A stretch of DNA of 21,361 bases. Origin: a virus. The DNA is taken from positions 1 through 21,361 of IMG/VR virus record IMGVR_UViG_3300013285_000094; one strand, given 5' to 3'. Below the pieces are notes generated by a model that saw only the letters and a program-made list of their open reading frames with translations, ran no database searches and was not told the DNA's origin. Position numbers and translations under genes: made by a program. This document shows, piece after piece, positions 8,305 to 13,103 of the stretch (positions within the stretch are counted from its first letter, which is position 1; each line of letters opens with the position of its first letter).

Positions 8305-9085
8305 AATTAGTGATTTATGTCACAACATCTTTTATAAGATAGATGAAGATAGTGACCTATGTCACATTTATACTGATAATCACTATTTTATGATTCCTAT
8401 ATCTGGACTAGACAATCTGCGATATGGTCTAGAAGCTCATTATAAGCAAACAGAACTATTATTTGGTTTTTCAGATGAAGAATTGACCATCTTGCAGAAA
8501 AAACGTCCTAGAAGGTCTTTTATAGAGGAAATTGATTATCAGATAGATAGAAAATTGTATAATGGTAAGGTTATTCAGGCATCAGATTTGATTTCCCGCC
8601 TTCCTTTTTCGTCACAATCTAGAAATCGCAATGGAAAACAGAATATTGCAGATAAAAGATGGAGAGATGCTTTAAAATCTGAAAATCCAGACGTTTTACG
8701 TCTTGTAGAATGGTATGAAGAAGAAGAATCTTATATACGTACTAAATTTCCTAATGTAAATTGGATGAAAGGTACGTTTGCTATTTCTCCTTGTCACATT
8801 TATCCCGCCAAAAAAGATAGAGGAGAAGATTCATGGACTCCAGATAAGATTTTAAGAGATATAAGTCTTGTAAATAAAGTATTTGATAAAATTTCATCAT
8901 CTGATCTACAAGGAAAACATGCAACTAATGCTACAGAGGCTCATATCGCTATAGATTATTTAGATCAATTTGAATGGGATACTCTTTCCGTTTCCCGCCA
9001 AGCTTTATATGTACTTTTATTTCGCAGAATTGTTCAAAACTTTTATGATGAATATAAAATTACTGATATTGATCTAGATATTTAA
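8297..9085 (+). CDS. Hypothetical protein, 262 aa
   Basis: I do not recognise a family. The ATG at 8297 overlaps the previous stop and gives MNKISDLCHN. An in-frame TTG 39 bases upstream would extend it without support. The protein is mixed charge, with a basic patch QKKRPRRSF near residue 74, and has no membrane segment. The N-terminus repeats SDLCH twice, 14 residues apart. Both copies are encoded by GTGA-N6-TCAC palindromes resembling the intergenic operators. It is the last gene of the operon. An AT-rich gap and a heptamer promoter follow. Confidence 0.75.
   Translation: MNKISDLCHNIFYKIDEDSDLCHIYTDNHYFMIPISGLDNLRYGLEAHYKQTELLFGFSDEELTILQKKRPRRSFIEEIDYQIDRKLYNGKVIQASDLISRLPFSSQSRNRNGKQNIADKRWRDALKSENPDVLRLVEWYEEEESYIRTKFPNVNWMKGTFAISPCHIYPAKKDRGEDSWTPDKILRDISLVNKVFDKISSSDLQGKHATNATEAHIAIDYLDQFEWDTLSVSRQALYVLLFRRIVQNFYDEYKITDIDLDI
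8310..8323. promoter_or_regulatory. Operator-like palindrome inside coding sequence, copy 1
   Basis: GTGATTTATGTCAC has GTGA-N6-TCAC symmetry and encodes SDLCH at the start of the gene at 8297. Its centre is 42 bp from that of the next copy, about four helical turns. Confidence 0.35.
8352..8365. promoter_or_regulatory. Operator-like palindrome inside coding sequence, copy 2
   Basis: GTGACCTATGTCAC has the same GTGA-N6-TCAC form and again encodes SDLCH. It could bind the same factor as the intergenic palindromes, or be a coding repeat only. Confidence 0.35.
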
Positions 9086-9191
9086 ATTCCCGTTTTTTAA
9101 AAAATCACTTTTACTCAAAATGTTAATGGATTTTTTTGATGTATGATACACGTTTTGAAAAGAAAAATAAAAATCCGATAGTGCGCCCGAA

Positions 9192-9266
9192 ATGTCCGAT
9201 TTAATAACATAATAGTCAATCTGTTCACTTGTTGTTCATCTTCAAATGTCCGACATGTCCGATTTG
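9192..9266 (+). repeat. ATGTCCGA(T/C) repeats upstream of the first accessory promoter
   Basis: Three copies occur: ATGTCCGATTT at 9192, ATGTCCGAC at 9246 and ATGTCCGATTTG at 9255. They lie just upstream of the promoter at 9271-9299. Further copies are at 10030 and 20971, and inverted copies at 15261 and 18512, always outside genes. Confidence 0.6.
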
Positions 9267-9270
9267 CGAG

Positions 9271-9299
9271 TTGAAAATGTCAGTGGTATCTGATAGGAT
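9271..9299 (+). promoter_or_regulatory. Heptamer promoter P1
   Basis: TTGAAA (9271-9276), spacer of 17 beginning ATGTCAG, then TGA-TAGGAT (-10 at 9294-9299). It drives the four-gene cassette 9355-9927. The upstream gap 9086-9270 is AT-rich and holds only the ATGTCCGAT repeats. Confidence 0.75.
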
Positions 9300-9354
9300 A
9301 CTAGTATCAAGTTAATCAAAGGTTGATTATCTTAAAAAAGAAAGGTGGTTCAAA

Positions 9355-9498
9355 ATGAACTACATTGAAATACATGACCCTATGGTCTTCTCTTCTAATC
9401 CTACTACCTGCCGTAAATGCGGTATGTATGTTCAGTACACTAAAAGTGCTGGAAAGTATGCCTCAGTAAATGGCGTACTATGTGGAGGTAATAAGTAA
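9355..9498 (+). CDS. Small cysteine protein, 47 aa
   Basis: This unrecognised protein has CRKCGMYVQY and a later LCGG, a partial zinc-ribbon pattern. The start has a strong AAAGGTGG eight bases upstream and follows promoter P1. The stop overlaps the next ATG (TAATG), the first of three consecutive one-base overlaps in this cassette. Confidence 0.72.
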   Translation: MNYIEIHDPMVFSSNPTTCRKCGMYVQYTKSAGKYASVNGVLCGGNK

Positions 9499-9674
9499 TG
9501 AATAACTATTATCTAAACTATACTCTCATAGAGAGTGATGGGTCAATGCGTACCTCATCTAATGTACTATTCTTATCCGAAACTAAGGTTAATGATTACC
9601 TTGACCAATTAGCACAAGACAATGTGCTAGTGTATGTAAATGTTACTACTACACCAAGAGAGGTGTTGCTATAA
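9498..9674 (+). CDS. Hypothetical protein, 58 aa
   Basis: I do not recognise this protein. It looks like a small alpha/beta domain (YYLNYTLIESDGSMRTS..., LFLSETKVNDYLDQLAQDN, VLVYVNVTTTP). Both ends overlap neighbours by one base (TAATG). The terminal CTATAATG also forms a possible extended -10. Confidence 0.7.
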   Translation: MNNYYLNYTLIESDGSMRTSSNVLFLSETKVNDYLDQLAQDNVLVYVNVTTTPREVLL

Positions 9675-9826
9675 TGTCATACTCTTATTCTTTTGATCGT
9701 ACCTATGATAAATGGGCTACACTAGCAGACCATTTTGATGTAATGCTAGATGAATTAAACGATACTGATGATGTATCTAATATATTTGTACCCGTAAATG
9801 ATTTTGATGAAATGGAGATACTATAA
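9674..9826 (+). CDS. Hypothetical acidic protein, 50 aa
   Basis: This is an unrecognised, strongly acidic protein (LADHFDVMLDELNDTDDVSN) with no Cys and no membrane segment. It is coupled to both neighbours by TAATG overlaps and has no independent ribosome binding site. Confidence 0.65.
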   Translation: MSYSYSFDRTYDKWATLADHFDVMLDELNDTDDVSNIFVPVNDFDEMEIL

Positions 9827-9927
9827 TGGATAAAGATATATTTGGTTTTGCCAATGCTATACAATTGGATCATCTTAATGATGAGCAGTTAAAGATTGTT
9901 GAAGATATATTTAAAGATTTTAAATAA
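9826..9927 (+). CDS. 33-aa microprotein, paralogue A
   Basis: The sequence begins MDKDIFGFANAIQLDHLND. A paralogue at 12499-12600 is identical at 29 of 33 residues. Nine codons differ only synonymously and four change residues, which indicates selection on the peptide. In both places it is the last gene of its cassette and is started by TAATG overlap. Probably one or two helices; function unknown. Confidence 0.75.
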   Translation: MDKDIFGFANAIQLDHLNDEQLKIVEDIFKDFK

Positions 9928-9935
9928 TAAATAAC

Positions 9936-9967
9936 GGCGTGTTAGCTTGACAACCCGCCCCTTTTTT
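9936..9967 (+). terminator. Rho-independent terminator of cassette 1
   Basis: The stem GGCG-t-GTT / AAC-c-CGCC (9936-9943 / 9952-9959) has one mismatch and an 8-nt loop, followed by CC and six T (9962-9967). Confidence 0.6.
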
Positions 9968-9994
9968 GGGCGCGCCCCCGAGGTCGGGCGTGTC
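9968..9994 (+). ncRNA. GC hairpin element copy 1 (long-loop form)
   Basis: This starts GGGCGCGCC and ends TCGGGCGTGTC. As RNA, GCGCGCCC pairs with GGGCGTGT (two G-U pairs) around the loop CCGAGGTC. It follows the T-run of the terminator, so it is not that terminator's own stem. No TGTGA-N6-TCAC palindrome follows this copy. A DnaA-box-like sequence follows instead. Confidence 0.7.
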
Positions 9995-10003
9995 TGTGGA
10001 TTA
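9995..10003 (-). promoter_or_regulatory. DnaA-box-like sequence
   Basis: TGTGGATTA is the complement of TAATCCACA, one mismatch from the consensus TTATCCACA. It directly abuts GC hairpin copy 1, exactly as another copy abuts hairpin copy 5. Confidence 0.35.
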
Positions 10004-10029
10004 TTGTTTACCTATTGTTCACTTAAGGC

Positions 10030-10041
10030 ATGTCCGATTTG
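10030..10041 (+). repeat. ATGTCCGATTTG repeat
   Basis: This 12-bp copy lies about 20 bp upstream of the heptamer promoter at 10062. It belongs to the intergenic ATGTCCGAT family. Confidence 0.55.
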
Positions 10042-10061
10042 TACATAAATGTCGCACCCAA

Positions 10062-10084
10062 ATGTCAGACCCCCCTGCTATAAT
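10062..10084 (+). promoter_or_regulatory. Heptamer promoter P2
   Basis: ATGTCAG (10062-10068), 10 bp, then TGC-TATAAT (10079-10084). No coding gene lies between it and the next promoter, so it may drive a short RNA. Confidence 0.7.
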
Positions 10085-10090
10085 AGCAAC

Positions 10091-10150
10091 ATAACAAACT
10101 AAATAAAGAAAAAAGTTTTGCGACACACGGCGTGTCGCCTTGATTTTGTC
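10091..10150 (+). ncRNA. Candidate small RNA, about 60 nt
   Basis: This stretch runs from the predicted start point of P2 to a perfect 7-bp hairpin GCGACAC-acggc-GTGTCGC (10120-10138) followed by a T-rich tail. It has an A-rich single-stranded 5' part and no start codon with a usable frame. The tail doubles as the -35 (TTGATT) of the next promoter. Confidence 0.45.
10120..10150 (+). terminator. Hairpin terminator overlapping promoter P3
   Basis: A 7-bp perfect stem with a 5-nt loop is followed by CTTGATTTTG. The T-rich tail is interrupted, so termination may be partial. Confidence 0.5.
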
Positions 10151-10168
10151 AGACCTATCTGCTAGAAT
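10140..10168 (+). promoter_or_regulatory. Heptamer promoter P3
   Basis: TTGATT (10140-10145), 17-bp spacer starting TTGTCAG, then TGC-TAGAAT (10163-10168). This is the only heptamer with T in the first position. It drives 10202-10592. Confidence 0.72.
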
Positions 10169-10201
10169 ACTCGTATTAGAAAATAAAGAAAGGAAGTTAA
10201 A

Positions 10202-10351
10202 ATGACTTCACTAAAAATAAAGGCAATTCGCCTAAACGAAGGTGGCTTTCCTGACCGCCTTGAAACTACTCTGCTTGGTTCAGAGTTAGAAATAAATAAC
10301 CGCCTTGATACCATGGTATCAAATGGCTGGGCTATCTTGGAGACAAGATAG
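10202..10351 (+). CDS. Hypothetical protein, 49 aa
   Basis: I do not recognise this protein. It has a basic start (TSLKIKAIRLNEGG) and a small alpha/beta pattern ending SNGWAILETR. AAAGGAAG precedes the ATG by six bases. It is first in the P3 cassette. Confidence 0.7.
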   Translation: MTSLKIKAIRLNEGGFPDRLETTLLGSELEINNRLDTMVSNGWAILETR

Positions 10352-10353
10352 TC

Positions 10354-10476
10354 ATGGGTTACATTGAAATTTTTAGAATTACAGACGAAGGTGCTGGCTG
10401 GGTAGATTTATCCAAAGCCACACCAGAGGAAAAGCTTGACCTAGAAATAGGTTTATTTCAAGAAGGTGCTTTGTGA
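10354..10476 (+). CDS. 40-aa microprotein, WVDLS family copy A
   Basis: The sequence begins MGYIEIFRITDEGAGWVDLS and ends LFQEGAL. A paralogue at 13103-13225 shares 27 of 40 residues, including WVDLS.ATP.EKL and LFQEGAL, so both are real genes. In both cassettes a short Met-Ser-Val-containing peptide follows. Function is unknown. The TTG-TGA end overlaps a GTG start. Confidence 0.75.
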   Translation: MGYIEIFRITDEGAGWVDLSKATPEEKLDLEIGLFQEGAL

Positions 10477-10592
10477 TTATTCTCACATACATAGTTAGGA
10501 CAATTCTTATCCTAATGTCAGTGCCTTGCGTTATACTAATGACTCTAATGATACAAAACTTAGCAAATAAGGAAAACTGGCATGAGAACTAA
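10473..10592 (+). CDS. Small membrane peptide, 39 aa
   Basis: A GTG start overlaps the previous stop (GTGA). Residues about 2-28 are hydrophobic (IILTYIVRTILILMSV..., VILMTLMI), forming one membrane segment, and the tail is polar. An embedded heptamer promoter (10515-10537) constrains the codons for MSVPCVI. No family is recognised. A role in the membrane is inferred from hydrophobicity only. Confidence 0.55.
   Translation: MIILTYIVRTILILMSVPCVILMTLMIQNLANKENWHEN
10515..10537 (+). promoter_or_regulatory. Heptamer promoter P4 inside a coding gene
   Basis: ATGTCAG (10515-10521), 10 bp, then CGT-TATACT (10532-10537). Read in frame the heptamer encodes Met-Ser-Val. It would drive the signal-peptide gene at 10582. 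The -35 region (ATCCTA) is weak. Confidence 0.6.
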
Positions 10593-10725
10593 AATAATTA
10601 TACTAGCGTTTATGCTTTCACTAATTCCCGCCACTTCTAATGCAAGCAGAGGAACTTTCAAGCCACCTCATGCTTCAATTATTTGGCACAAACAAAATAT
10701 GCTTAAAAATAAGCATACTTTCTAA
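10582..10725 (+). CDS. Small secreted protein, 47 aa
   Basis: Residues 1-21 are a near-ideal Sec signal peptide: MRTK, then IIILAFMLSLIP, then ATSNA as cleavage site. The mature part is about 26 residues, basic and without Cys (SRGTFKPPHASIIWHKQNML and onward). AAGGAAAA lies upstream, inside the end of the previous gene. It is not a recognised family. An exported peptide from an infected cell could act on the envelope, on superinfecting phage or on neighbours. These roles are inference. Confidence 0.65.
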   Translation: MRTKIIILAFMLSLIPATSNASRGTFKPPHASIIWHKQNMLKNKHTF

Positions 10726-10733
10726 AAAAATAG

Positions 10734-10756
10734 ATGTCAGTGGTCTAGTGTAGACT
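10734..10756 (+). promoter_or_regulatory. Heptamer promoter P5
   Basis: ATGTCAG (10734-10740), 10 bp, then TAGACT (10751-10756). It lies nine bases after the stop of the secreted-peptide gene and drives 10790 and 11044. Confidence 0.65.
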
Positions 10757-10789
10757 ACTACTAACAACAACAAGGAAAGAAGGACAAAA

Positions 10790-10957
10790 ATGACAGTAGG
10801 AACTAAGACTTACCAAATTGGTGACTTATTCACAACGCAACGCAGTAATGTAACAGGAACAATCACGGAGATTATTCCCGTTACAGAAAATCGCACACGT
10901 GTAAAGTTGTCACTAGAAAATGGCGAGTATCGCTGGACAACAGTAACAATCAAGTAA
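10790..10957 (+). CDS. YQ(I/V)GDLFTT small protein, copy 1 (55 aa)
   Basis: This small beta-rich protein has TYQIGDLFTTQRSNVTGTI in the first half and RTRVKLSLENGEYRW in the second, suggesting a compact SH3-like or KOW-like barrel. The next gene is a diverged tandem paralogue, which supports coding. GAAAGAAGG precedes the ATG by seven bases. The specific function is unknown. Confidence 0.75.
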   Translation: MTVGTKTYQIGDLFTTQRSNVTGTITEIIPVTENRTRVKLSLENGEYRWTTVTIK

Positions 10958-11043
10958 TTTTCGGAAATACCGAAACGACCTGAGCCAAGTCGCAAAACTG
11001 GCTCACCAACCCAACAAGAAAAAAAGAAAAGGAAAACTAACAA

Positions 11044-11214
11044 ATGACACTATCAGGATACACATACCAAGTAGGCGATTTATTTACAACCTCAAAAACA
11101 GGTGTAACAGGTCGTATAAATGGTTTCTCTCCAATATCAAATAAAGTAACACGTGTAGGATTAACTCTAGCAAATGGATCAAGACGTTTCGCTATGGTAA
11201 AAACTTCAAAGTAA
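11044..11214 (+). CDS. YQ(I/V)GDLFTT small protein, copy 2 (56 aa)
   Basis: This is a tandem paralogue of the gene at 10790, sharing YQ-GDLFTT, VTG-I and TRV-L-L-NG-R. AAAGGAAAA lies upstream. The 86-base gap between the two holds two small inverted repeats (TTTCGG/CCGAAA and GAGCCA/TGGCTC). No promoter is seen in that gap, so both are probably on the P5 transcript. Confidence 0.75.
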   Translation: MTLSGYTYQVGDLFTTSKTGVTGRINGFSPISNKVTRVGLTLANGSRRFAMVKTSK

Positions 11215-11216
11215 TC

Positions 11217-11225
11217 TGCTATAAT
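11217..11225 (+). promoter_or_regulatory. Extended -10 promoter P6
   Basis: TGCTATAAT starts three bases after the stop of the previous gene. It has no -35 match and no heptamer. The start point would fall at about 11231-11232, the first base of the folded leader. Confidence 0.5.
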
Positions 11226-11230
11226 AATTT

Positions 11231-11284
11231 GGCGGGTCGTGAGTGATAACAGGTAAATATCTAAGTAGCCTTAGATTACCCGCC
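11231..11284 (+). ncRNA. Structured 5' leader, 54 nt
   Basis: The outer stem GGCGGGT / ACCCGCC (11231-11237 / 11278-11284) encloses a perfect hairpin ATCTAAG-tagc-CTTAGAT (11259-11276) and an unpaired purine-rich stretch of about 21 nt. It begins at the predicted transcript start and ends 28 bases before the start codon. It could be a stabilising 5' cap structure or a small regulatory leader. It matches no riboswitch I know. Confidence 0.5.
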
Positions 11285-11312
11285 TTAACTAATGAAAAGG
11301 ATAGAAAATAAA

Positions 11313-11492
11313 ATGATGACAAGAAAAGACTATGTAGCAACCGCAGAAATTCTAAACTCTTATGGCTCAGACATGAAGTTAGAAGTGTTTGAAGATTTAG
11401 TAAATGACTTTACTGAAATGTTTGCGGAAGATAACGAACGTTTTGACTCAGATAGATTTTGGGAAGAGTGTTTCAAAAATCTTAACGTATAA
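11313..11492 (+). CDS. MTRKDYV-family small protein, copy A (59 aa)
   Basis: The start MMTRKDYVATAEIL and the later DLVNDFTEMFAEDNERFDSD match a small helical family I remember as common on actinobacterial phages and plasmids (M-RKDY...ADNPxFDxxRF). The paralogue at 12305 has the same architecture and fixes the start at the double ATG. An in-frame ATG at 11292 is less likely. AAAGGA lies 11 bases upstream. The biochemical function of the family is unknown to me. It is alone in its cassette. Confidence 0.8.
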   Translation: MMTRKDYVATAEILNSYGSDMKLEVFEDLVNDFTEMFAEDNERFDSDRFWEECFKNLNV

Positions 11493-11501
11493 ATAAATAA
11501 A

Positions 11502-11537
11502 AATCCCGCAGCTTATGTTGCGGGATTAGTTTAATTT
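11502..11537 (+). terminator. Terminator of the 11313 cassette
   Basis: A perfect 9-bp stem AATCCCGCA / TGCGGGATT (11502-11510 / 11519-11527) with an 8-nt loop is followed by a T-rich tail. Confidence 0.7.
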
Positions 11538-11550
11538 TCAACTAATTTTT

Positions 11551-11573
11551 GGGCGCGCCGCGTCGGGCGTGTC
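11551..11573 (+). ncRNA. GC hairpin element copy 2 (short-loop form)
   Basis: GGGCGCGCC...GGGCGTGTC has the loop GCGTCG replacing the longer loop of copy 1, while the stem GCGCGCC / GGCGTGT is kept. It follows a T-run directly. Confidence 0.7.
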
Positions 11574-11614
11574 GCCATTTATGTGAGATTACTCACAAAG
11601 CCCACGCTCCATAT
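11552..11614 (+). repeat. 63-bp perfect repeat, copy 1
   Basis: This is identical over 63 bp to 12639-12701 and includes the GC hairpin, the TGTGA-N6-TCACA palindrome and a GCCCACGCTCC tail. Such identity between flanks that otherwise differ suggests recent duplication or recombination of the whole regulatory block. Confidence 0.9.
11582..11597. promoter_or_regulatory. CRP/GlxR-like operator
   Basis: TGTGAGATTACTCACA is a perfect TGTGA-N6-TCACA palindrome, the consensus of CRP-family sites including actinobacterial GlxR. It lies about 40 bp upstream of the -35 at 11638. Confidence 0.6.
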
Positions 11615-11637
11615 AATGAGACTACTCACCAGTATAC

Positions 11638-11666
11638 TTGATAGTAGCGACTTTATGTGTTATACT
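11638..11666 (+). promoter_or_regulatory. Promoter P7
   Basis: TTGATA (11638-11643), 17 bp, TGT-TATACT (11661-11666). The heptamer is absent although the -35, spacing and extended -10 are like the others. It drives 11701-12600. Confidence 0.72.
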
Positions 11667-11700
11667 TCCAGTATTAGAAAATAAAGAAAGGTGGTCTCAA

Positions 11701-11895
11701 ATGACTACACTAAATAAAATAAATATAGGTAAGGCTCTCCAAATTTCGGGAGCATTAGAAAATCGTATCATACACGATGTAAATAATGGTGGGGCAAAAT
11801 CCACTTATGGTTTAGATTTTGGTCAGCGTAAAATGCTTATCAAATTTATATTCTCCGCTAATTTCCCTAAGTGTGAATGTGTATGGTGTATCTAA
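11701..11895 (+). CDS. Hypothetical protein with CxCxxC tail, 64 aa
   Basis: I do not recognise this protein. It has a helical N-terminal part (KINIGKALQISGALENRII), a central FGQRKMLIKFIFSANF and a C-terminal CECVWCI, a possible metal or redox site. The ATG at 11701 has AAAGGTGG eight bases upstream. An in-frame TTG at 11638 coincides with the -35 and is rejected. Confidence 0.72.
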   Translation: MTTLNKINIGKALQISGALENRIIHDVNNGGAKSTYGLDFGQRKMLIKFIFSANFPKCECVWCI

Positions 11896-12089
11896 TGTCT
11901 ATAACACTAATAAATAAACTTTTTGTAGGTTGTCTCTTTATTTGGAAAAATGAAAATTATCTAATAAATGAAATTACTAATGTAAGTGATAAACACGATA
12001 TCGTAAATGCCCGTATCGTAAATGCTAAGGGTGTTACCCTTGCCCTAACCTGTACACAAAACGAATTCAAAGAAAGCGTGGTTAAATAA
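11895..12089 (+). CDS. Hypothetical protein, 64 aa
   Basis: This is an unrecognised small beta-rich protein (LFIWKNENYLINEITNVSD, then HDIVNARIVNAKGVTLALT). The ATG at 11895 overlaps the previous TAA (TAATG). An in-frame ATG at 11877 lies inside the previous gene. Confidence 0.7.
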   Translation: MSITLINKLFVGCLFIWKNENYLINEITNVSDKHDIVNARIVNAKGVTLALTCTQNEFKESVVK

Positions 12090-12305
12090 ATGAATAAAAA
12101 TACAATTAAATTTGGCGGGCTAGGTCAAGAAATTTCTTGTTATTGCCCTGTGTGTTCTCGTAAAATGACCCATTGGGCAGTTGCTACATTGGGAACAGGT
12201 AGCACAATGAAATATGAATGGAAATGTGAGCCTTGCGAATTATCTCTAAAGTCTGACCAAAATGGTTATGCTCACCTACTAACAGAAATGGAATACTATA
12301 AATAA
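12090..12305 (+). CDS. Zinc-ribbon microprotein, 71 aa
   Basis: Two Cys pairs, CPVC (with a preceding CYC) and CEPC, are separated by about 30 residues and flanked by aromatic residues (MKYEWKCEPC), the classic form of a small zinc ribbon. Such proteins bind nucleic acid or act as protein adaptors. The role here is unknown. It follows the upstream stop directly and ends in a TAATG overlap. Confidence 0.75.
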   Translation: MNKNTIKFGGLGQEISCYCPVCSRKMTHWAVATLGTGSTMKYEWKCEPCELSLKSDQNGYAHLLTEMEYYK

Positions 12306-12499
12306 TGATGACTAGAAAAGACTATGTAAAAGTGGCAAATATTTTGAATGATATTGCTAAACCTAATATGGATATGATACCGTTTGAGGATTTGGTAACT
12401 GAGTTTGCAGATATGTTTTTTGCAGACAATCCAAATTTCTCTCCCGCCAAATTTGAAATGGCTTGCTATGGCAACGATGAAATGGCGGATGTAAAATAA
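12305..12499 (+). CDS. MTRKDYV-family small protein, copy B (64 aa)
   Basis: This is a paralogue of 11313: MMTRKDYVKVANIL, then FEDLVTEFADMFFADNPNFSPAKFEMAC. The DNP-F----F---C ending is the more typical form of the family. It is coupled by TAATG to genes on both sides, and the downstream partner is a paralogue of the 33-residue gene of cassette 1. The arrangement suggests mixing of gene modules between cassettes. Confidence 0.8.
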   Translation: MMTRKDYVKVANILNDIAKPNMDMIPFEDLVTEFADMFFADNPNFSPAKFEMACYGNDEMADVK

Positions 12500-12600
12500 T
12501 GGAAAAAGATATTTTTGGATTTGCTGATGCAATTCAAATTGATCATCTTAACGATGAACAATTAAAAATTGTTGAAAATATATTTAAAGATTTTAAATAA
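12499..12600 (+). CDS. 33-aa microprotein, paralogue B
   Basis: This peptide differs from that at 9826-9927 at only four residues, while nine other codons differ silently. It begins MEKDIFGFADAIQIDHLND. TAATG overlap supplies the start. It is again last in its cassette and directly followed by a terminator and a GC hairpin. Confidence 0.75.
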   Translation: MEKDIFGFADAIQIDHLNDEQLKIVENIFKDFK

Positions 12601-12610
12601 ATAAAAAAAA

Positions 12611-12638
12611 TTTGCAGTGTAACAGCTGCAAAATTTTT
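12611..12638 (+). terminator. Terminator of the 11701-12600 cassette
   Basis: The stem TTTGCAG / CTGCAAA (12611-12617 / 12626-12632) with an 8-nt loop is followed by ATTTTT. Confidence 0.7.
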
Positions 12639-12660
12639 GGCGCGCCGCGTCGGGCGTGTC
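12639..12660 (+). ncRNA. GC hairpin element copy 3 (short-loop form)
   Basis: This has the same short-loop sequence as copy 2 with one fewer leading G. It follows the terminator T-run without a gap. Confidence 0.7.
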
Positions 12661-12668
12661 GCCATTTA

Positions 12669-12684
12669 TGTGAGATTACTCACA
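12669..12684. promoter_or_regulatory. CRP/GlxR-like operator
   Basis: TGTGAGATTACTCACA is identical to the site at 11582. It lies about 40 bp upstream of the -35 at 12725. Confidence 0.6.
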
Positions 12685-12724
12685 AAGCCCACGCTCCATA
12701 TGTTGAGACAAATGCCCTTAAAAG

Positions 12725-12753
12725 TTGAAAATGTCAGTGCAATCTGTTATACT
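12725..12753 (+). promoter_or_regulatory. Heptamer promoter P8
   Basis: TTGAAA (12725-12730), ATGTCAG at the start of the 17-bp spacer, then TGT-TATACT (12748-12753). This is one of the best matches to the full consensus. Confidence 0.78.
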
Positions 12754-12783
12754 TACGGCATACCGAAAGAAAGAAGGTCTTAA

Positions 12784-12891
12784 ATGAACCTAGATGAATT
12801 CAAGGCACACGTTCTTGAAACCCGCCGTCAGTCTGCCATGTCAGTGGCTACTGCTATAATTAACTCAACAAAGAAAGAAGGTAGCAAATAA
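12784..12891 (+). CDS. 35-aa peptide carrying an internal promoter and RBS
   Basis: The sequence starts MNLDEFKAHVLETRRQ, continues SAMSVATAII and ends NSTKKEGSK. Its codons for MSVATAII are also the heptamer and TATAAT of promoter P9, and those for KKEG are the AAGAAAGAAGG ribosome binding site of the next gene. It may therefore be a real small basic peptide or a leader that survives because the regulatory sequence happens to be open in this frame. AGAAGG precedes its own ATG. Confidence 0.55.
   Translation: MNLDEFKAHVLETRRQSAMSVATAIINSTKKEGSK
12838..12860 (+). promoter_or_regulatory. Heptamer promoter P9 inside a coding gene
   Basis: ATGTCAG (12838-12844), 10 bp, TGC-TATAAT (12855-12860). 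It drives 12891 onward independently of P8. Confidence 0.68.
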
Positions 12892-13103
12892 TGCTAATCT
12901 CAGAAGCCTTAGAAGGCAAATTCCACCGCTCATATAATAACCGTCGTGAAGGTATAATCCAATTCGCAGAATTGCGAAAAGATATTTATCGCTTAAATGA
13001 AGGCGTTTATGCTTTCGCTTGTAAAGTTCGCCCACACTGGAACGGAACTGGTTTTCCAAAACCTGATTTTTATACAACCGTTTATGTAAAAGCAGATGAA
13101 TAA
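12891..13103 (+). CDS. Hypothetical protein, 70 aa
   Basis: I do not recognise this protein. Mixed alpha/beta, basic in the first half (GKFHRSYNNRREGIIQF), then YAFACKVRPHWNGTG and FYTTVYVKADE. Its start overlaps the previous stop by one base (TAATG) and AAGAAGG lies within the previous gene. The next gene again starts at TAATG. Confidence 0.72.
   Translation: MLISEALEGKFHRSYNNRREGIIQFAELRKDIYRLNEGVYAFACKVRPHWNGTGFPKPDFYTTVYVKADE

Larger units (their letters stand above)
12639..12701 (+). repeat. 63-bp perfect repeat, copy 2
   Basis: This is identical to 11552-11614. Divergence begins sharply after CCATAT. Confidence 0.9.

Noticed and set aside
9086-9270. Possible small gene in the AT-rich gap before P1
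   Set aside because: The longest ATG frame is about 12 codons and no ribosome binding site is present. Only repeats are seen.
10810-11043. Minus-strand frame of 77 codons
   Set aside because: It is antisense to two tandem paralogues on the plus strand and has no ribosome binding site.
12296-12532. Minus-strand frame of 78 codons
   Set aside because: It is antisense to the MTRKDYV gene and the 33-residue gene, both supported by paralogues.
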